DNA from: Candidatus Rifleibacteriota bacterium
GTDB lineage: Bacteria > Muiribacteriota > Ozemobacteria > Ozemobacterales > Ozemobacteraceae
Assembly (NCBI GenBank): GCA_905236675.1
Contig: CAJOND010000011.1
Span: 1-64,000 of the forward strand
Direction: 5' to 3'
DNA length: 64,000 bases
Shown here one piece after another: positions 26,162-34,941 of this stretch. A program made the translations under genes and the position numbers. Each line of letters starts with the position of its first letter. The first letter of the stretch is position 1. The notes beneath the pieces were generated by a model. The model made no database searches, was not told the origin of the DNA, and saw only the letters and a list, made by a program, of their open reading frames with translations.

Positions 26162-28474
26162 ATGGAATTAAACGTAAAATATCGTGATTACACACTTGAT
26201 CCCTATCAGGTTCAAGCAATAACCGAGATTGAAAACGGGCACTCTTTAGTGCTTTCTGCGCCAACAGGTTCTGGTAAGACTTTAGTTGCAGAATACCTTA
26301 TTGAAAAAGTCCTTCAGACAGATAAGCGTATTATTTATACTTCACCGATCAAAGCCTTATCTAATCAGAAATACAGAGATTTTTCAAAGCTATATGGCGA
26401 CAAAGTGGGCATACTTACCGGCGATGTAGTTATAAACCGTGATGCTCAAGCTCTGATTGTAACTACCGAAGTTTATCGCAATATGTGTGTTGAAGACCCT
26501 GAAGCTATTGCGGATGTTTCTTATGTAATATTTGATGAAATACACTATTTGGGTGATATAGAACGTGGCACTGTCTGGGAAGAATCTATTATTTTCTCTC
26601 CCAAAACAGTCAGATTCTTATGTCTTTCCGCTACTATTCCTAATTGCGATGAACTAGCCCATTGGATAGAATCAGTTATTGACCATCACGTAAAGGTTAT
26701 CAGTCATCATCACAGAGCTGTCCCTCTAACTTTCCAGTTCTATTATCAGAAAAAACTTCTAGATTTTAAAGAGCTTAAAAAGAAAGTTCGCGGTGGGGCA
26801 GATAACCCTAGATTCCAAAGAGGCAATAAAGGCAAAAAGGAAGAAGAATTCCGCCATTTCGATATTATAAAGCTTCTTAGAACTCAAGATAAGCTTCCTT
26901 TGCTGTATTTTGTTTTTTCTAGAGCACTAGCAGATAAATTTTCAAGAGATGTAGCAAAAAAGATGAATTTCACTACTCCCGAAGAAAAAGCCTACATCGC
27001 AGAAATGTGCGACAGCTATATAGAAAAATATTCTCTTCAGAATTTAGAAACAGCACAAGAACTTAAAGAAGAACTAATGAAAGGCATAGGTAGACACCAT
27101 GCAGGGCTTCTTCCTCAATTGAAAGAATTGGTCGAAATACTATTTGCTAAGCGTATTGTAAAAGTTCTTTTCGTTACTGAAACTTTCGCAGTAGGTATCA
27201 ATATGCCAGCAAGAAGCGTTGCTTACGATGCTTTGAAAAAATACGATGGTCGAACTTTCAGACCAATGCAGTCGTTAGAATTTACACAGATTTCTGGTCG
27301 TGCAGGTCGTAGAGGTATTGACCCAACTGGTTGGGTAATTGTTCCTCACATTCCAAGAGACTTAGAAATTGACCAATTACAAGATTTGGTTTATGGCGAC
27401 ATCGAGCCTCTAGAAAGCCGATTTGACCTTTCATTTAACTCTGTTTTAAATCTATATTCAGGACATAAAACAGAAGAAGTCAGAATGATTCTCAAACGCA
27501 ATTTTGCACAGTTCCAAGCAAACAAAAACCTGCCTGAACTGGCTGATAAAGTTGCAAAATACCGTGCTGAAATGGAACAGGTTGAACACCGCTGCGTTGA
27601 AAAGAAAGATGATTTCGAAGCTTTTATGGTTTTCCATAAAAAGAAACAACAGCGACTAGACGTAATGAATCGCCAGCTTGAACAGATCAGATTTGGCATG
27701 AGAGGCAAAAGAAATCGTTTTGCTCAGACAGAAATAGAAAAGCAGTTTAACGAAAGTAATGCTTTGTTAAGACAAGAAGAAGAACAGTTTATTTGCGGAA
27801 AATGCAAAAACAAGCACAAATGCGTCACTAATCATTATCAGGCATTAAAAGTAAAGAAAAAACTTGATTATTGGCATGAATTACTTGAAGAACAAGGCGA
27901 ACTACAGCTTCCGATTTATGAACATAAATTAGAAATACTCCGCAGATTAGGATATATTGATGATAAAGGTTTGCTTCCTCGTGGTGAACTGGCAAGCAAA
28001 ATACATACAGAAGAAATAACCGTTACAGAGTTATATTTCCATGGCTATTTTCACGAAATGGATGTTCACGAAATCAACGCACTCTGCTTAGCTCTTGTTT
28101 TTGAATACAGACGAAGAGGTCCAAACAATAATGGAGAACAGCATAACGGAGGAGTTAATAAGCTTCCTAAGAAATTGAAAAGTGCTAAAGGTTTCGTAAA
28201 CTCCCTTGCTAGACAATATACTTTTGTAAAACCTTTAGAAACAAAACTATGTAATCTCATGCTTGATTGGAGCCATGGTGAGCCATTTGAAGAAATGATG
28301 AAGCATACAGATGTCCCAGAAGGCGATATTATAAGATCTTTCCGACAGGTAATAGATTTGCTCAGACAAATTAGAGATGCACTTGCCCAAGACCCTGGTT
28401 TACGTGACAAGATGCTGGAATGCCTTGGCTGTATTAATAGAGATATTGTTCTTGCAACAGAACTTAGAGACTAA
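26162..28474 (+). CDS. Ski2/Mtr4-like DEAD/DEAH-box RNA helicase
   Basis: 770 residues, superfamily 2 helicase of the Ski2-like (COG4581, Dob10/HelY) group, ATP-dependent unwinding of RNA in the cytoplasm. Motif I APTGSGKT (33-40), motif II DEIH (125-128), motif III 'LSATIP' and motif VI 'QISGRAGRRG' are intact. Between the helicase core and the C-terminal helical domain there is a cysteine cluster 'CGKCKNKHKC', probably a metal site or Fe-S ligand, as in some HelY-like proteins. The last codons overlap the tsaE start by one base (TAATG), so the four genes to 30700 probably form one operon. Linking an RNA helicase to tRNA t6A genes may reflect shared RNA metabolism, which is an inference. Confidence 0.92.
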   Translation: MELNVKYRDYTLDPYQVQAITEIENGHSLVLSAPTGSGKTLVAEYLIEKVLQTDKRIIYTSPIKALSNQKYRDFSKLYGDKVGILTGDVVINRDAQALIVTTEVYRNMCVEDPEAIADVSYVIFDEIHYLGDIERGTVWEESIIFSPKTVRFLCLSATIPNCDELAHWIESVIDHHVKVISHHHRAVPLTFQFYYQKKLLDFKELKKKVRGGADNPRFQRGNKGKKEEEFRHFDIIKLLRTQDKLPLLYFVFSRALADKFSRDVAKKMNFTTPEEKAYIAEMCDSYIEKYSLQNLETAQELKEELMKGIGRHHAGLLPQLKELVEILFAKRIVKVLFVTETFAVGINMPARSVAYDALKKYDGRTFRPMQSLEFTQISGRAGRRGIDPTGWVIVPHIPRDLEIDQLQDLVYGDIEPLESRFDLSFNSVLNLYSGHKTEEVRMILKRNFAQFQANKNLPELADKVAKYRAEMEQVEHRCVEKKDDFEAFMVFHKKKQQRLDVMNRQLEQIRFGMRGKRNRFAQTEIEKQFNESNALLRQEEEQFICGKCKNKHKCVTNHYQALKVKKKLDYWHELLEEQGELQLPIYEHKLEILRRLGYIDDKGLLPRGELASKIHTEEITVTELYFHGYFHEMDVHEINALCLALVFEYRRRGPNNNGEQHNGGVNKLPKKLKSAKGFVNSLARQYTFVKPLETKLCNLMLDWSHGEPFEEMMKHTDVPEGDIIRSFRQVIDLLRQIRDALAQDPGLRDKMLECLGCINRDIVLATELRD

Positions 28475-28920
28475 TGGAAACAAATAAAATCATAGCATCA
28501 TCAGAAGAAGATACAATGGCAACTGCTGCAAAGCTTGCAAAAGAATACCCTAATCATTTGGTATTACTAAAAGGCGAGCTTGGAGCTGGTAAAACTGTTT
28601 TTGCAAGAGGATTTGCTAAGGGTCTTGGCATAGATCGCAATGTTTCAAGCCCCTCCTACACTCTAATGAACGAGTATAGAAAAGGTCACAAGAGTATGTT
28701 CCATTTAGACCTATACCGACTTAATTGTCTAGAAGAAGTTGTTGATATAGGTCTATTTGATATTCTAGACTCAAAACAGCCCTGTCTAATTGAATGGGCA
28801 GAAAGAGTTTACGAGCTTTCAAAATTACCCCATCTTAGTGTTGAAATAAAGAGACAGAGCGTTAGCGATAATGATGAACAACGCATTATAACCTGGTATT
28901 GGGAAGACGGCAAAGAATGA
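28474..28920 (+). CDS. tsaE: TsaE, ATPase of the t6A tRNA-modification complex
   Basis: 148 residues. TsaE is the small P-loop ATPase that works with TsaB-TsaD to attach threonylcarbamoyl to A37 of ANN-decoding tRNAs. Walker A GELGAGKT (34-41) is followed by 'VSSPSYTLMNEY' and 'HLDLYRL', and 'LIEWAERV' near the C-terminus is the family hallmark. The ATG overlaps the stop of the helicase gene by one base, and the stop overlaps the tsaB start (ATGA), giving tight translational coupling. No anomaly. Confidence 0.96.
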   Translation: METNKIIASSEEDTMATAAKLAKEYPNHLVLLKGELGAGKTVFARGFAKGLGIDRNVSSPSYTLMNEYRKGHKSMFHLDLYRLNCLEEVVDIGLFDILDSKQPCLIEWAERVYELSKLPHLSVEIKRQSVSDNDEQRIITWYWEDGKE

Positions 28921-29693
28921 AATATCTTTTTATAGACGCATCAGAAAATTTAACTCATGTTCAAACTGGCACTGAAAAGGACTTTAATGCCAAAACCATA
29001 GATACAAACCGTGATTTTGCAGCCAAAATTACAGAAATCTGTGACAATATGCTTAAAGAAGCCGGCTGGGAAAAAGAAGATTTGACCCATTTGGTAGTAT
29101 GCACTGGCCCTGGCAGTCTGACAGGCTTAAGAGTAGCAGATGGTTTTTTAAGGACTCTGGCTATGATACTTAATATTCCTTTAATAGGAATAGATTTATT
29201 TAAGTGGTCAGCTCAAACTCTTTCTGACAATAATTATGAAGGGGAAGCTCGACTAGTAATGCCTACTTTAATCGACAAAGCCTTCGAAGTTAAGTGCCAT
29301 CTTTCACATGAAGATTGTTTGGAGCTAGAACCGTCATTGCGAGCCTCTGAAAGATGTGTGGCAATCCAGAATGATTTAGAGGTAAGAGATAAGAGGCAAG
29401 AGGCAAGAGATTTGTTTTGTAATAATAGTTCATGTCAATACAGTAAAATAAGATTAATCTCTAATCCTAATTTAATCGAAAAAAAAGCCATTCCTTCAGA
29501 TATAAAAACTTTCGGCATTCGCTATAACCACGAATCTGCCGAACGCTTAGATCCAACTCCAGAGGCTCTTCATAAACTTATAATAGAAGAAGCAAAGATT
29601 TCAAAAGCTGGAATAGACGAAATTCTCAAAGTCTTACCGCTTTATATAATACCATCTCAAGCTGAAAGAAACTTCAAAGGGGGCGACAAATGA
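28917..29693 (+). CDS. tsaB: TsaB, t6A complex scaffold, with repeat-derived insertion
   Basis: 258 residues. TsaB is an inactive paralogue of TsaD that forms the TsaB-TsaD heterodimer. The N-terminal ASKHA fold is typical: 'YLFIDASENLTHV', 'GPGSLTGLRVADGFLRTLA', 'PLIGIDLFKWSAQ'. I chose the ATG at 28917 (ATGA overlap with tsaE) and not a TTG at 28899. Residues about 139-165 are encoded by 29331-29411, which is intergenic-type repeat DNA (CGTCATTGCGAG...GTGGCAATCC plus GAGATAAGAGGCAAGAGGCA) read in frame with no stop. This adds about 27 residues to the C-terminal domain. The downstream part ('LDPTPEALHKLIIEEAKIS') stays in frame, so the protein is likely still made. The stop overlaps the tsaD start (ATGA). 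Confidence 0.93.
   Translation: MKYLFIDASENLTHVQTGTEKDFNAKTIDTNRDFAAKITEICDNMLKEAGWEKEDLTHLVVCTGPGSLTGLRVADGFLRTLAMILNIPLIGIDLFKWSAQTLSDNNYEGEARLVMPTLIDKAFEVKCHLSHEDCLELEPSLRASERCVAIQNDLEVRDKRQEARDLFCNNSSCQYSKIRLISNPNLIEKKAIPSDIKTFGIRYNHESAERLDPTPEALHKLIIEEAKISKAGIDEILKVLPLYIIPSQAERNFKGGDK
29331..29411 (+). repeat. Dispersed repeat inserted in frame within tsaB
   Basis: CCGTCATTGCGAGC at 29331 and GTGGCAATCC (about 29358-29367) are the two ends of the palindromic element also seen at 25629 and 34554. GAGGTAAGAGATAAGAGGCA and a further GAGGCAAGAG unit follow immediately, the low-complexity family seen in reverse complement near 34757-34790. The total is 81 bp, a multiple of three, with no stop in the tsaB frame. 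Confidence 0.8.
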
Positions 29694-30700
29694 TTACATT
29701 AGGAATAGAATCATCCTGCGATGATACTTCAATCGCCCTTGTAGAAAACGGCACAAAAGTATTAGCAAGTCTGGTTTCTTCTCAAATTGAAATTCATAAA
29801 CGCTTCGGTGGGGTTGTTCCAGAAGTAGCTTCAAGAAAGCACTTAGAAGCAATTCTACCTCTTTTAAACGAAGCTTTAGCAAAAGCCGATAAAAAGTTGG
29901 CAGATATAGATCAGATTGCTGTAACAGCAGGTCCTGGCTTATTAGGTCCTTTACTTGTTGGTTTAACTACAGCTAAGGCCTTAGCTTGGTATTTAAAAAT
30001 ACCTTTAATCCCTGTAAATCACATCGAAGCTCATTTAACCGCTGCTTTCCTAACTGCTGAACAGCTTCCTGAATATCCTTTCTTAGGACTGATAGTTTCT
30101 GGCGGTCACTCTAATCTGGTTTATGCAACAGGTCCTAGAGATTTTGAAGAATTAGCTCATACTTTAGATGATGCTCCAGGCGAACTCTACGATAAGGTCT
30201 CAAGACATTTAGGATTAGGTTATCCTGGTGGTCCTATTATTCAGAAAACTGCCGAAGATGGCGATTGCAAACGCTATAAACTTCCTAAGCCTATGTCAGG
30301 CAAAGGTTTCGTATTTAGTTTCAGTGGTCTAAAGACTGCTGTTATGCGTATTATGGAAAAAGAAGGCGAATCCCTTGATATGAGAGACCTTTGCGCAAGC
30401 CTGCAATATACTGTAGCTGAAACATTGGCAGAAAAAGTAGAACTAGCTTTAAAAGAAAGAAAACCTAAAGTTCTAGCTATGGCAGGAGGTGTTGCAGCCA
30501 ATAAGGTTTTGCGTGAAAGAATGCTGAAAATAGCAGAAAAGCACAAAATCAGACTGCTTCTACCAACAATTCATCTCTGCACTGATAACGGAGCAATGGT
30601 TGCAGCTCACGGTTTTCTGACTTCAAAACTGGCTCCTGAAAACAGCATAATGGTCAACGCCTCTGCCAACTGGGAAATGGGGCAACCCTATAATTATTAA
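29690..30700 (+). CDS. tsaD: TsaD, tRNA N6-adenosine threonylcarbamoyltransferase
   Basis: 336 residues, normal length. TsaD is the catalytic ASKHA-fold subunit that transfers threonylcarbamoyl from its AMP adduct to A37 of tRNA. The metal ligands H111-IEA-H115 and the later 'DNGAMVAAHG' are present, with the N-terminal 'GIESSCDDTSIAL' and 'GGVVPEVASRKH' signatures and 'ISGGHSNLVY'. The ATG overlaps the TGA of tsaB. It ends the operon with the helicase, tsaE and tsaB. TsaC, the fourth component of the pathway, is not in the window. Confidence 0.97.
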   Translation: MITLGIESSCDDTSIALVENGTKVLASLVSSQIEIHKRFGGVVPEVASRKHLEAILPLLNEALAKADKKLADIDQIAVTAGPGLLGPLLVGLTTAKALAWYLKIPLIPVNHIEAHLTAAFLTAEQLPEYPFLGLIVSGGHSNLVYATGPRDFEELAHTLDDAPGELYDKVSRHLGLGYPGGPIIQKTAEDGDCKRYKLPKPMSGKGFVFSFSGLKTAVMRIMEKEGESLDMRDLCASLQYTVAETLAEKVELALKERKPKVLAMAGGVAANKVLRERMLKIAEKHKIRLLLPTIHLCTDNGAMVAAHGFLTSKLAPENSIMVNASANWEMGQPYNY

Positions 30701-30752
30701 TTAGGAATTGAAAATTAAAAACTGAAAAAGAAAAGCCAGCAATAGGGGAAAA

Positions 30753-31349
30753 ATGAAAAAAATTAGTTTCTACTCTGTAATATTAATATTTTTATTAATA
30801 AGTATGTTTTTTATAGAAATACCTGTTTTTGCCACAAAAGCTATATGGTCTGCAATACAAAAAGATTGTTTTAAAAATATTAGAAACTTGACTATAGCAA
30901 TCGAAAAATACAACAAAGATCATTCCTCTAAGGTTGATACTATCTTGCCAGGTCGTGATTATGAAGATTTTGAAAAAATATTAATTAAAGAAAAATATTT
31001 AGATGATATTTTGTATAGAACAGAAGATAAATGCTCATATGGTATTATAAACTTTATCGCGTCAGAAACAGTTTTTTGTAAAAAACATGGTGTTATTGAT
31101 GGACCAGCTCCCTCTATAGATGAAGAGCCTAAATTACCAAAATATAACACAAGTTTAGAAAAACCTTTTTCTAAGGAATACGAAGAAAAGCAAATAAAGC
31201 ATTTAAATCGAGCTCAATTTTTTAGAAAGATTGGTAATTTTCTTTATCCGTTGTTACAAGATCCTGGAAACACACTATTTTATATTATAATTATGGTTGT
31301 TCTAGCAGTAACAATTAAGATATTAGCATTTCCAAAAATAAAAAAATAG
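30753..31349 (+). CDS. Small pilin-like membrane protein, two transmembrane segments
   Basis: 198 residues, no family recognised with certainty. The start ATG has AGGGG just upstream. Residues 5-28 are hydrophobic ('YSVILIFLLISMFFIEIPVFA') and could be a signal peptide or an anchor. A second transmembrane helix is near the C-terminus ('LFYIIIMVVLAVTIKILAF'). Between them lies 'KDCFKNIRNLTIAIEKYNKD' and 'CSYGIINFIASETVFCKKHG', a pattern like the globular part of PulG-type pseudopilins: an N-terminal helix with an A-I-E-x-Y-N segment, then a V-x-C-x-x-H-G ending. It lacks a prepilin cleavage motif. It may be a degenerate or membrane-tethered minor-pilin relative. It stands 52 bp after tsaD and is followed by a terminator. 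Confidence 0.6.
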   Translation: MKKISFYSVILIFLLISMFFIEIPVFATKAIWSAIQKDCFKNIRNLTIAIEKYNKDHSSKVDTILPGRDYEDFEKILIKEKYLDDILYRTEDKCSYGIINFIASETVFCKKHGVIDGPAPSIDEEPKLPKYNTSLEKPFSKEYEEKQIKHLNRAQFFRKIGNFLYPLLQDPGNTLFYIIIMVVLAVTIKILAFPKIKK

Positions 31350-31440
31350 ATAGCTCTCAATTGTAACTCATTGATTAACATATACCTCACAAAGAGTTGT
31401 GACAGTAAGTTTAACAAGCTATAATTCATCAATTGCATAC

Positions 31441-31471
31441 AAAAAGCTTGGGGGTTAAGCCAAGCTTTTTT
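31441..31471. terminator. Bidirectional intrinsic terminator
   Basis: AAAAAGCTTGG (31441-31451) pairs with CCAAGCTTTTT (31460-31470) and T-runs follow on both strands. It lies between the convergent pilin-like gene and flgL. Confidence 0.85.
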
Positions 31472-31473
31472 GT

Positions 31474-34400
31474 TTAGATAAAGTCTAGAAGTGAAGTCTG
31501 CATCAGCCTTGCTCCGACTTGCAGCGAAGCCTGATATGTGGTTTCCCATTGAGACATCTGAATTATAGCTTCAGTCATATCTATGTCTTCCACATTAGTA
31601 AGCATAGTCTTCAAGTTCATAGTGATACTTTCGATCTTAGTCTTTGTAGTATCAACTCTGTTGGTCTTAGCCCCAACTTCATCATGAACAATCAGAATTC
31701 TTTCCAATGCTTCATCAATCTGTGGAAGATTAATATTAGAAACAGCCCATTCATCACATCTAAGCATATTGTCTCTCAAATCCATCAAAGTCGAAAACAA
31801 TGACTGAGTACTGCCTAAGCCAAGTGCAGAAGCACTCGCAGGTTCGCCAGAAATATCAACAACCTTGATATAAGGCTGATTAATAGTATTAGTCAGATTA
31901 AGGTGCTTGCCATCTTCTGAAATCCAAGCAGTCAAATGCAAAGTTAAATCAGTATTTGAAAGCTTATCCATAACATCGCCTATTGTTCGACAACCTGTCA
32001 AATCTATTTCAAGAGATTTTTCACCGCTCTGAACATAAACTTTTCCCATTGGAACACTGCCATTTACGCAGGAAGAAATAAGTGTATCCCTAGTAACAGC
32101 AGGGTCTAAGTCTTTTCCTACAAGAATGTTATCAACAGTTCTGCCTTTTATGCCTAAGTCGAAAGCACAAGTGCTGTCGCAGTCGATTACTTCTAATTTG
32201 CCTGAGGCACCATGATTCTTATCGACTAATTCTATACCATTCTTATCGGCATTAATTCTTGCTTCTACATAAATACCATTTTCAGGGTCATTTATTTTAT
32301 CTAAAACATCTTTTATAGTAGAGCAACCTCGTAAATCTATTGCAGAAAAATGCCCAGCTTTATCTGTAATTCTGATAATACCAAGATTTACACCGCTTGT
32401 ATTCCAGGTTCTGTCAGAATTAAGGTCGCAAAGCTTAGTTTCTTCTGTTACAATCGGGTTTAAGTCGATAGAGCCTTCAAGAGTCGGCAAATTGGCAACT
32501 GTTAATGGATGACCTGTAATAGTATCATTCTGATAATTACTTGCACCTTTGACAAAACCGAGCTGATAAGCAGTATTGGTATTTTCACCTACAGACAAAC
32601 CAAAGTTGCCACCAACAGCTCTTGGGTCAGTAATTACAATACGTCTTTCAGAAGCATCCCAGGAAGCAGCAAAATGATCATCGTCATTAATTGCCTTTAT
32701 AACATCACCAATAGTCTTACAGCCACTCATATCAATCTGGTAGCCAACTTTATCAGCACCAGTAATCTTGATAAAACCAATGTCGGGTGGGTTGGTCAAG
32801 TCTTCCAAAAGTGTGGTTTCATCAACTAATCCCCCACCGACACTTGTTAAAGTATCACCAATAACAGTGTTACCCTTAGTAGACTTCAACAAACCAAGAG
32901 AATTAGCAATTGTAGTGTTTTCACGAATCTTTATTGGTTCCGTTCCAACATATTCAGTAATTTGAAAGCTTTCTGTACCAATAGTATTATCAACTATTTT
33001 AAGTCTGTTGGAGTTAGTATCCCAGGAAGCTATCTGAGCACCGCCTGTTGCTGTATTTATGGCTTCGATCAATTCCGCTGGAGAATAGATGTTTTCTAAT
33101 TTTACAGTAGTTGTATTGCCATCATGACCGGTAATATTGATATAGCCGTTTTCTACGCCGTCACCATTATTGGCAAATTCGTAAGGGTCTGCTTCATACT
33201 GAATATTTTTATCGTAGAAAGAATACATCGTATCGCCAGTTCCCACATTCTGCAAAATACCGTAATCTTCAGCAACATGAGATGGTAAGTCTTTTACGTA
33301 AAGCTGAGTTTTTACAGAAGTAACAGAAAATTCGCCTTTTCCATTAGTTAAGTCATTCAATTCAATACGGTTGTTAATCATATCAAATCTAGCATTAACA
33401 ACAGCACCGCCATTTAATGAGTTGATTGCGTCAAGAACGTCTTTAACAGTTGTGCAGCCTTCGACGTTAACACGGTAGTTATTGCCGTCTCTTGTGTTGA
33501 GATTTAAATAGCCTTCAGCAATACCAAGACCGTTGTTGAGGTCTGTAAGATTGGTATATTCGGAACGCATAGCCGGGTCTGACAAACCAATAAGCAGGTC
33601 TGTAGCACCGGCATTTCTATATATACCTAAAGAAACTGCTGTATCAGAAGGGACTTCTTCAATACCTGCCTCAAAAGAACCTGAATCGTTTATAATTCCG
33701 ATTACGTCATCAAGAGTATGAGCGGTTGTCAAATCTATCTTGTGGTCAATTCCAGCAGCATCTGTAATATATATTAGACCCTTGTCAACACCTTCACCGT
33801 TATTAAGAACACAGGTGGAAGTGCTTTTTTCTATTGGAGGATAAGAATATGAGAAAGTCGGAGTTCCGCTTATTTTTTCGGCAGAATCTACACCAAAGAA
33901 CATTTCTAAGCCAGTAATACTTTTTTCAATAGTAACGTTATTGTCAATCTGGGAAGTCATTCTTACATTATTGCCGTTGTAAGTTACATTTACAGGGCTT
34001 GTAATGTTGACTCTGTCTCTATATTCGCCCAAAGCGTAGTTGACCATATTGGCATTATATTTTGGGTCCTGGCCGATATCATAGCTGATTGGCTTTTGGT
34101 CGGTAATACTGCCGCCGAAAATGTATTCGTTATTAACTTTGGTGTTGGCTATATTAACAACTTCAAGAAGAAGCTGGTCGATTTCTTTTGCGATGGCATC
34201 TCTGTCTATTTCAACAGTTGTGTCTGTAGCACCTTCAATGGCAAGTTCTCTGATGCGCTGAATAATAGATTCCAAGGAGGTTAGAGCAGAATCGGTAGTG
34301 TTATACCAATCCTTAGTATGTTCGATGTTTCTGACATACTGCTTGTTTTCGTTGATTTCGGAGCTGTATTCCATAGTCAGAGCGTTGTCTACAGGATTTT

Positions 34401-34521
34401 CTGAAGCTCTGAGGTATTTATTACCTGAGCTTATTTTGCTCTGAAGCTCACTTAAAGATGTATTGTTGCGATTAATCTGGTTTACGAATGAATTGTAAAC
34501 CCATTGATTTGTAATACGCAT
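31474..34521 (-). CDS. flgL: Flagellar hook-filament junction protein FlgL, very long form
   Basis: 1,015 residues against about 300-320 in enteric FlgL. FlgL (HAP3) links hook to filament outside the cell and is exported by the flagellar apparatus. Conserved ends are clear: N-terminal 'MRITNQWVYNSFVNQINRNN' and 'LQSKISSGNKYLRASENPVD', C-terminal 'VHDEVGAKTNRVDTTKTKIE' and 'IQMSQWETTYQASLQVGARL'. Between about residues 235 and 905 there are six tandem copies of a roughly 70-110-residue module ('GYINITGHDGNTTTVKLENI', 'GFIKITGADKVGYQIDMSGC', 'GIIRITDKAGHFSAIDLRGC' and others). It matches the Flagellin hook IN motif, and several copies carry a conserved Gly-Cys. The ribosome binding site AAGGAG is well placed. 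No other flagellar gene is in the window. Confidence 0.92.
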   Translation of the reverse strand: MRITNQWVYNSFVNQINRNNTSLSELQSKISSGNKYLRASENPVDNALTMEYSSEINENKQYVRNIEHTKDWYNTTDSALTSLESIIQRIRELAIEGATDTTVEIDRDAIAKEIDQLLLEVVNIANTKVNNEYIFGGSITDQKPISYDIGQDPKYNANMVNYALGEYRDRVNITSPVNVTYNGNNVRMTSQIDNNVTIEKSITGLEMFFGVDSAEKISGTPTFSYSYPPIEKSTSTCVLNNGEGVDKGLIYITDAAGIDHKIDLTTAHTLDDVIGIINDSGSFEAGIEEVPSDTAVSLGIYRNAGATDLLIGLSDPAMRSEYTNLTDLNNGLGIAEGYLNLNTRDGNNYRVNVEGCTTVKDVLDAINSLNGGAVVNARFDMINNRIELNDLTNGKGEFSVTSVKTQLYVKDLPSHVAEDYGILQNVGTGDTMYSFYDKNIQYEADPYEFANNGDGVENGYINITGHDGNTTTVKLENIYSPAELIEAINTATGGAQIASWDTNSNRLKIVDNTIGTESFQITEYVGTEPIKIRENTTIANSLGLLKSTKGNTVIGDTLTSVGGGLVDETTLLEDLTNPPDIGFIKITGADKVGYQIDMSGCKTIGDVIKAINDDDHFAASWDASERRIVITDPRAVGGNFGLSVGENTNTAYQLGFVKGASNYQNDTITGHPLTVANLPTLEGSIDLNPIVTEETKLCDLNSDRTWNTSGVNLGIIRITDKAGHFSAIDLRGCSTIKDVLDKINDPENGIYVEARINADKNGIELVDKNHGASGKLEVIDCDSTCAFDLGIKGRTVDNILVGKDLDPAVTRDTLISSCVNGSVPMGKVYVQSGEKSLEIDLTGCRTIGDVMDKLSNTDLTLHLTAWISEDGKHLNLTNTINQPYIKVVDISGEPASASALGLGSTQSLFSTLMDLRDNMLRCDEWAVSNINLPQIDEALERILIVHDEVGAKTNRVDTTKTKIESITMNLKTMLTNVEDIDMTEAIIQMSQWETTYQASLQVGARLMQTSLLDFI

Positions 34522-34553
34522 TTTGTTTGCTCCTTATACCTTTTATCTACTAT

Positions 34554-34658
34554 CCGTCATTACGAACCTTTGAAGCTCCCCCACGAATGGTGGGGGAGCT
34601 GTCACGTAGTGACTGAGGGGGCTGCAATGCTAAGCATTGCAGTGGCGTGGCAATCTAG
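34554..34658 (+). repeat. Composite nested palindromic repeat
   Basis: The outer ends CCGTCATTACGAAC (34554) and GTGGCAATC (34648-34656) belong to one repeat family. Nested inside are AGCTCCCCCAC (34574-34584) with GTGGGGGAGCT (34590-34600), GTCAC-GTA-GTGAC (34601-34613) followed by TGAGGGGGCT, and GCAATGC-TAA-GCATTGC (34624-34640). It combines the two dispersed palindrome families of the window in one locus. Confidence 0.75.
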
Positions 34659-34659
34659 T

Positions 34660-34904
34660 TTTTAGAGATAAGAGAATAGAGTTTAGAGATTAGGGGATTG
34701 TTTTAGTTTTCAGACTATCGAATATTTGTAATAAATCGTTAGCTTGTAAACTAAACAATTCTCTTGTCTCTTGCCTCTTACCTCTCATCTCTCATCTCTT
34801 CAATTCCTAATTTTAATTTCTAATTATCCTTTTCGTCCTAATCTGCCTTAGTATCTGTATCGGCTAAATGCATTTCGGAGTTTAGTACTTTATTTAAATT
34901 TTTT
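34660..34904. repeat. Low-complexity repeats and AT-rich spacer
   Basis: It contains GAGATAAGAGAATAGAGTTT-type purine units (about 34664-34700) and CTCTTGTCTCTTGCCTCTTA-type pyrimidine units (about 34760-34800). TTCCTAATTTTAATTTCTAA-type words and AT-rich sequence follow. No coding frame. Confidence 0.6.
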
Positions 34905-34932
34905 TTTACATAAAAAATACAAATGTTATAAT
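34905..34932 (+). promoter_or_regulatory. Strong sigma70-type promoter before a decayed gene
   Basis: TTTACA (34905-34910), 16-nt spacer, perfect TATAAT (34927-34932). The ATG at 34942 is only 10 nt from the -10 box, so the true start of the gene is probably ATG 34990. Confidence 0.55.
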
Positions 34933-34941
34933 TGAGATACT

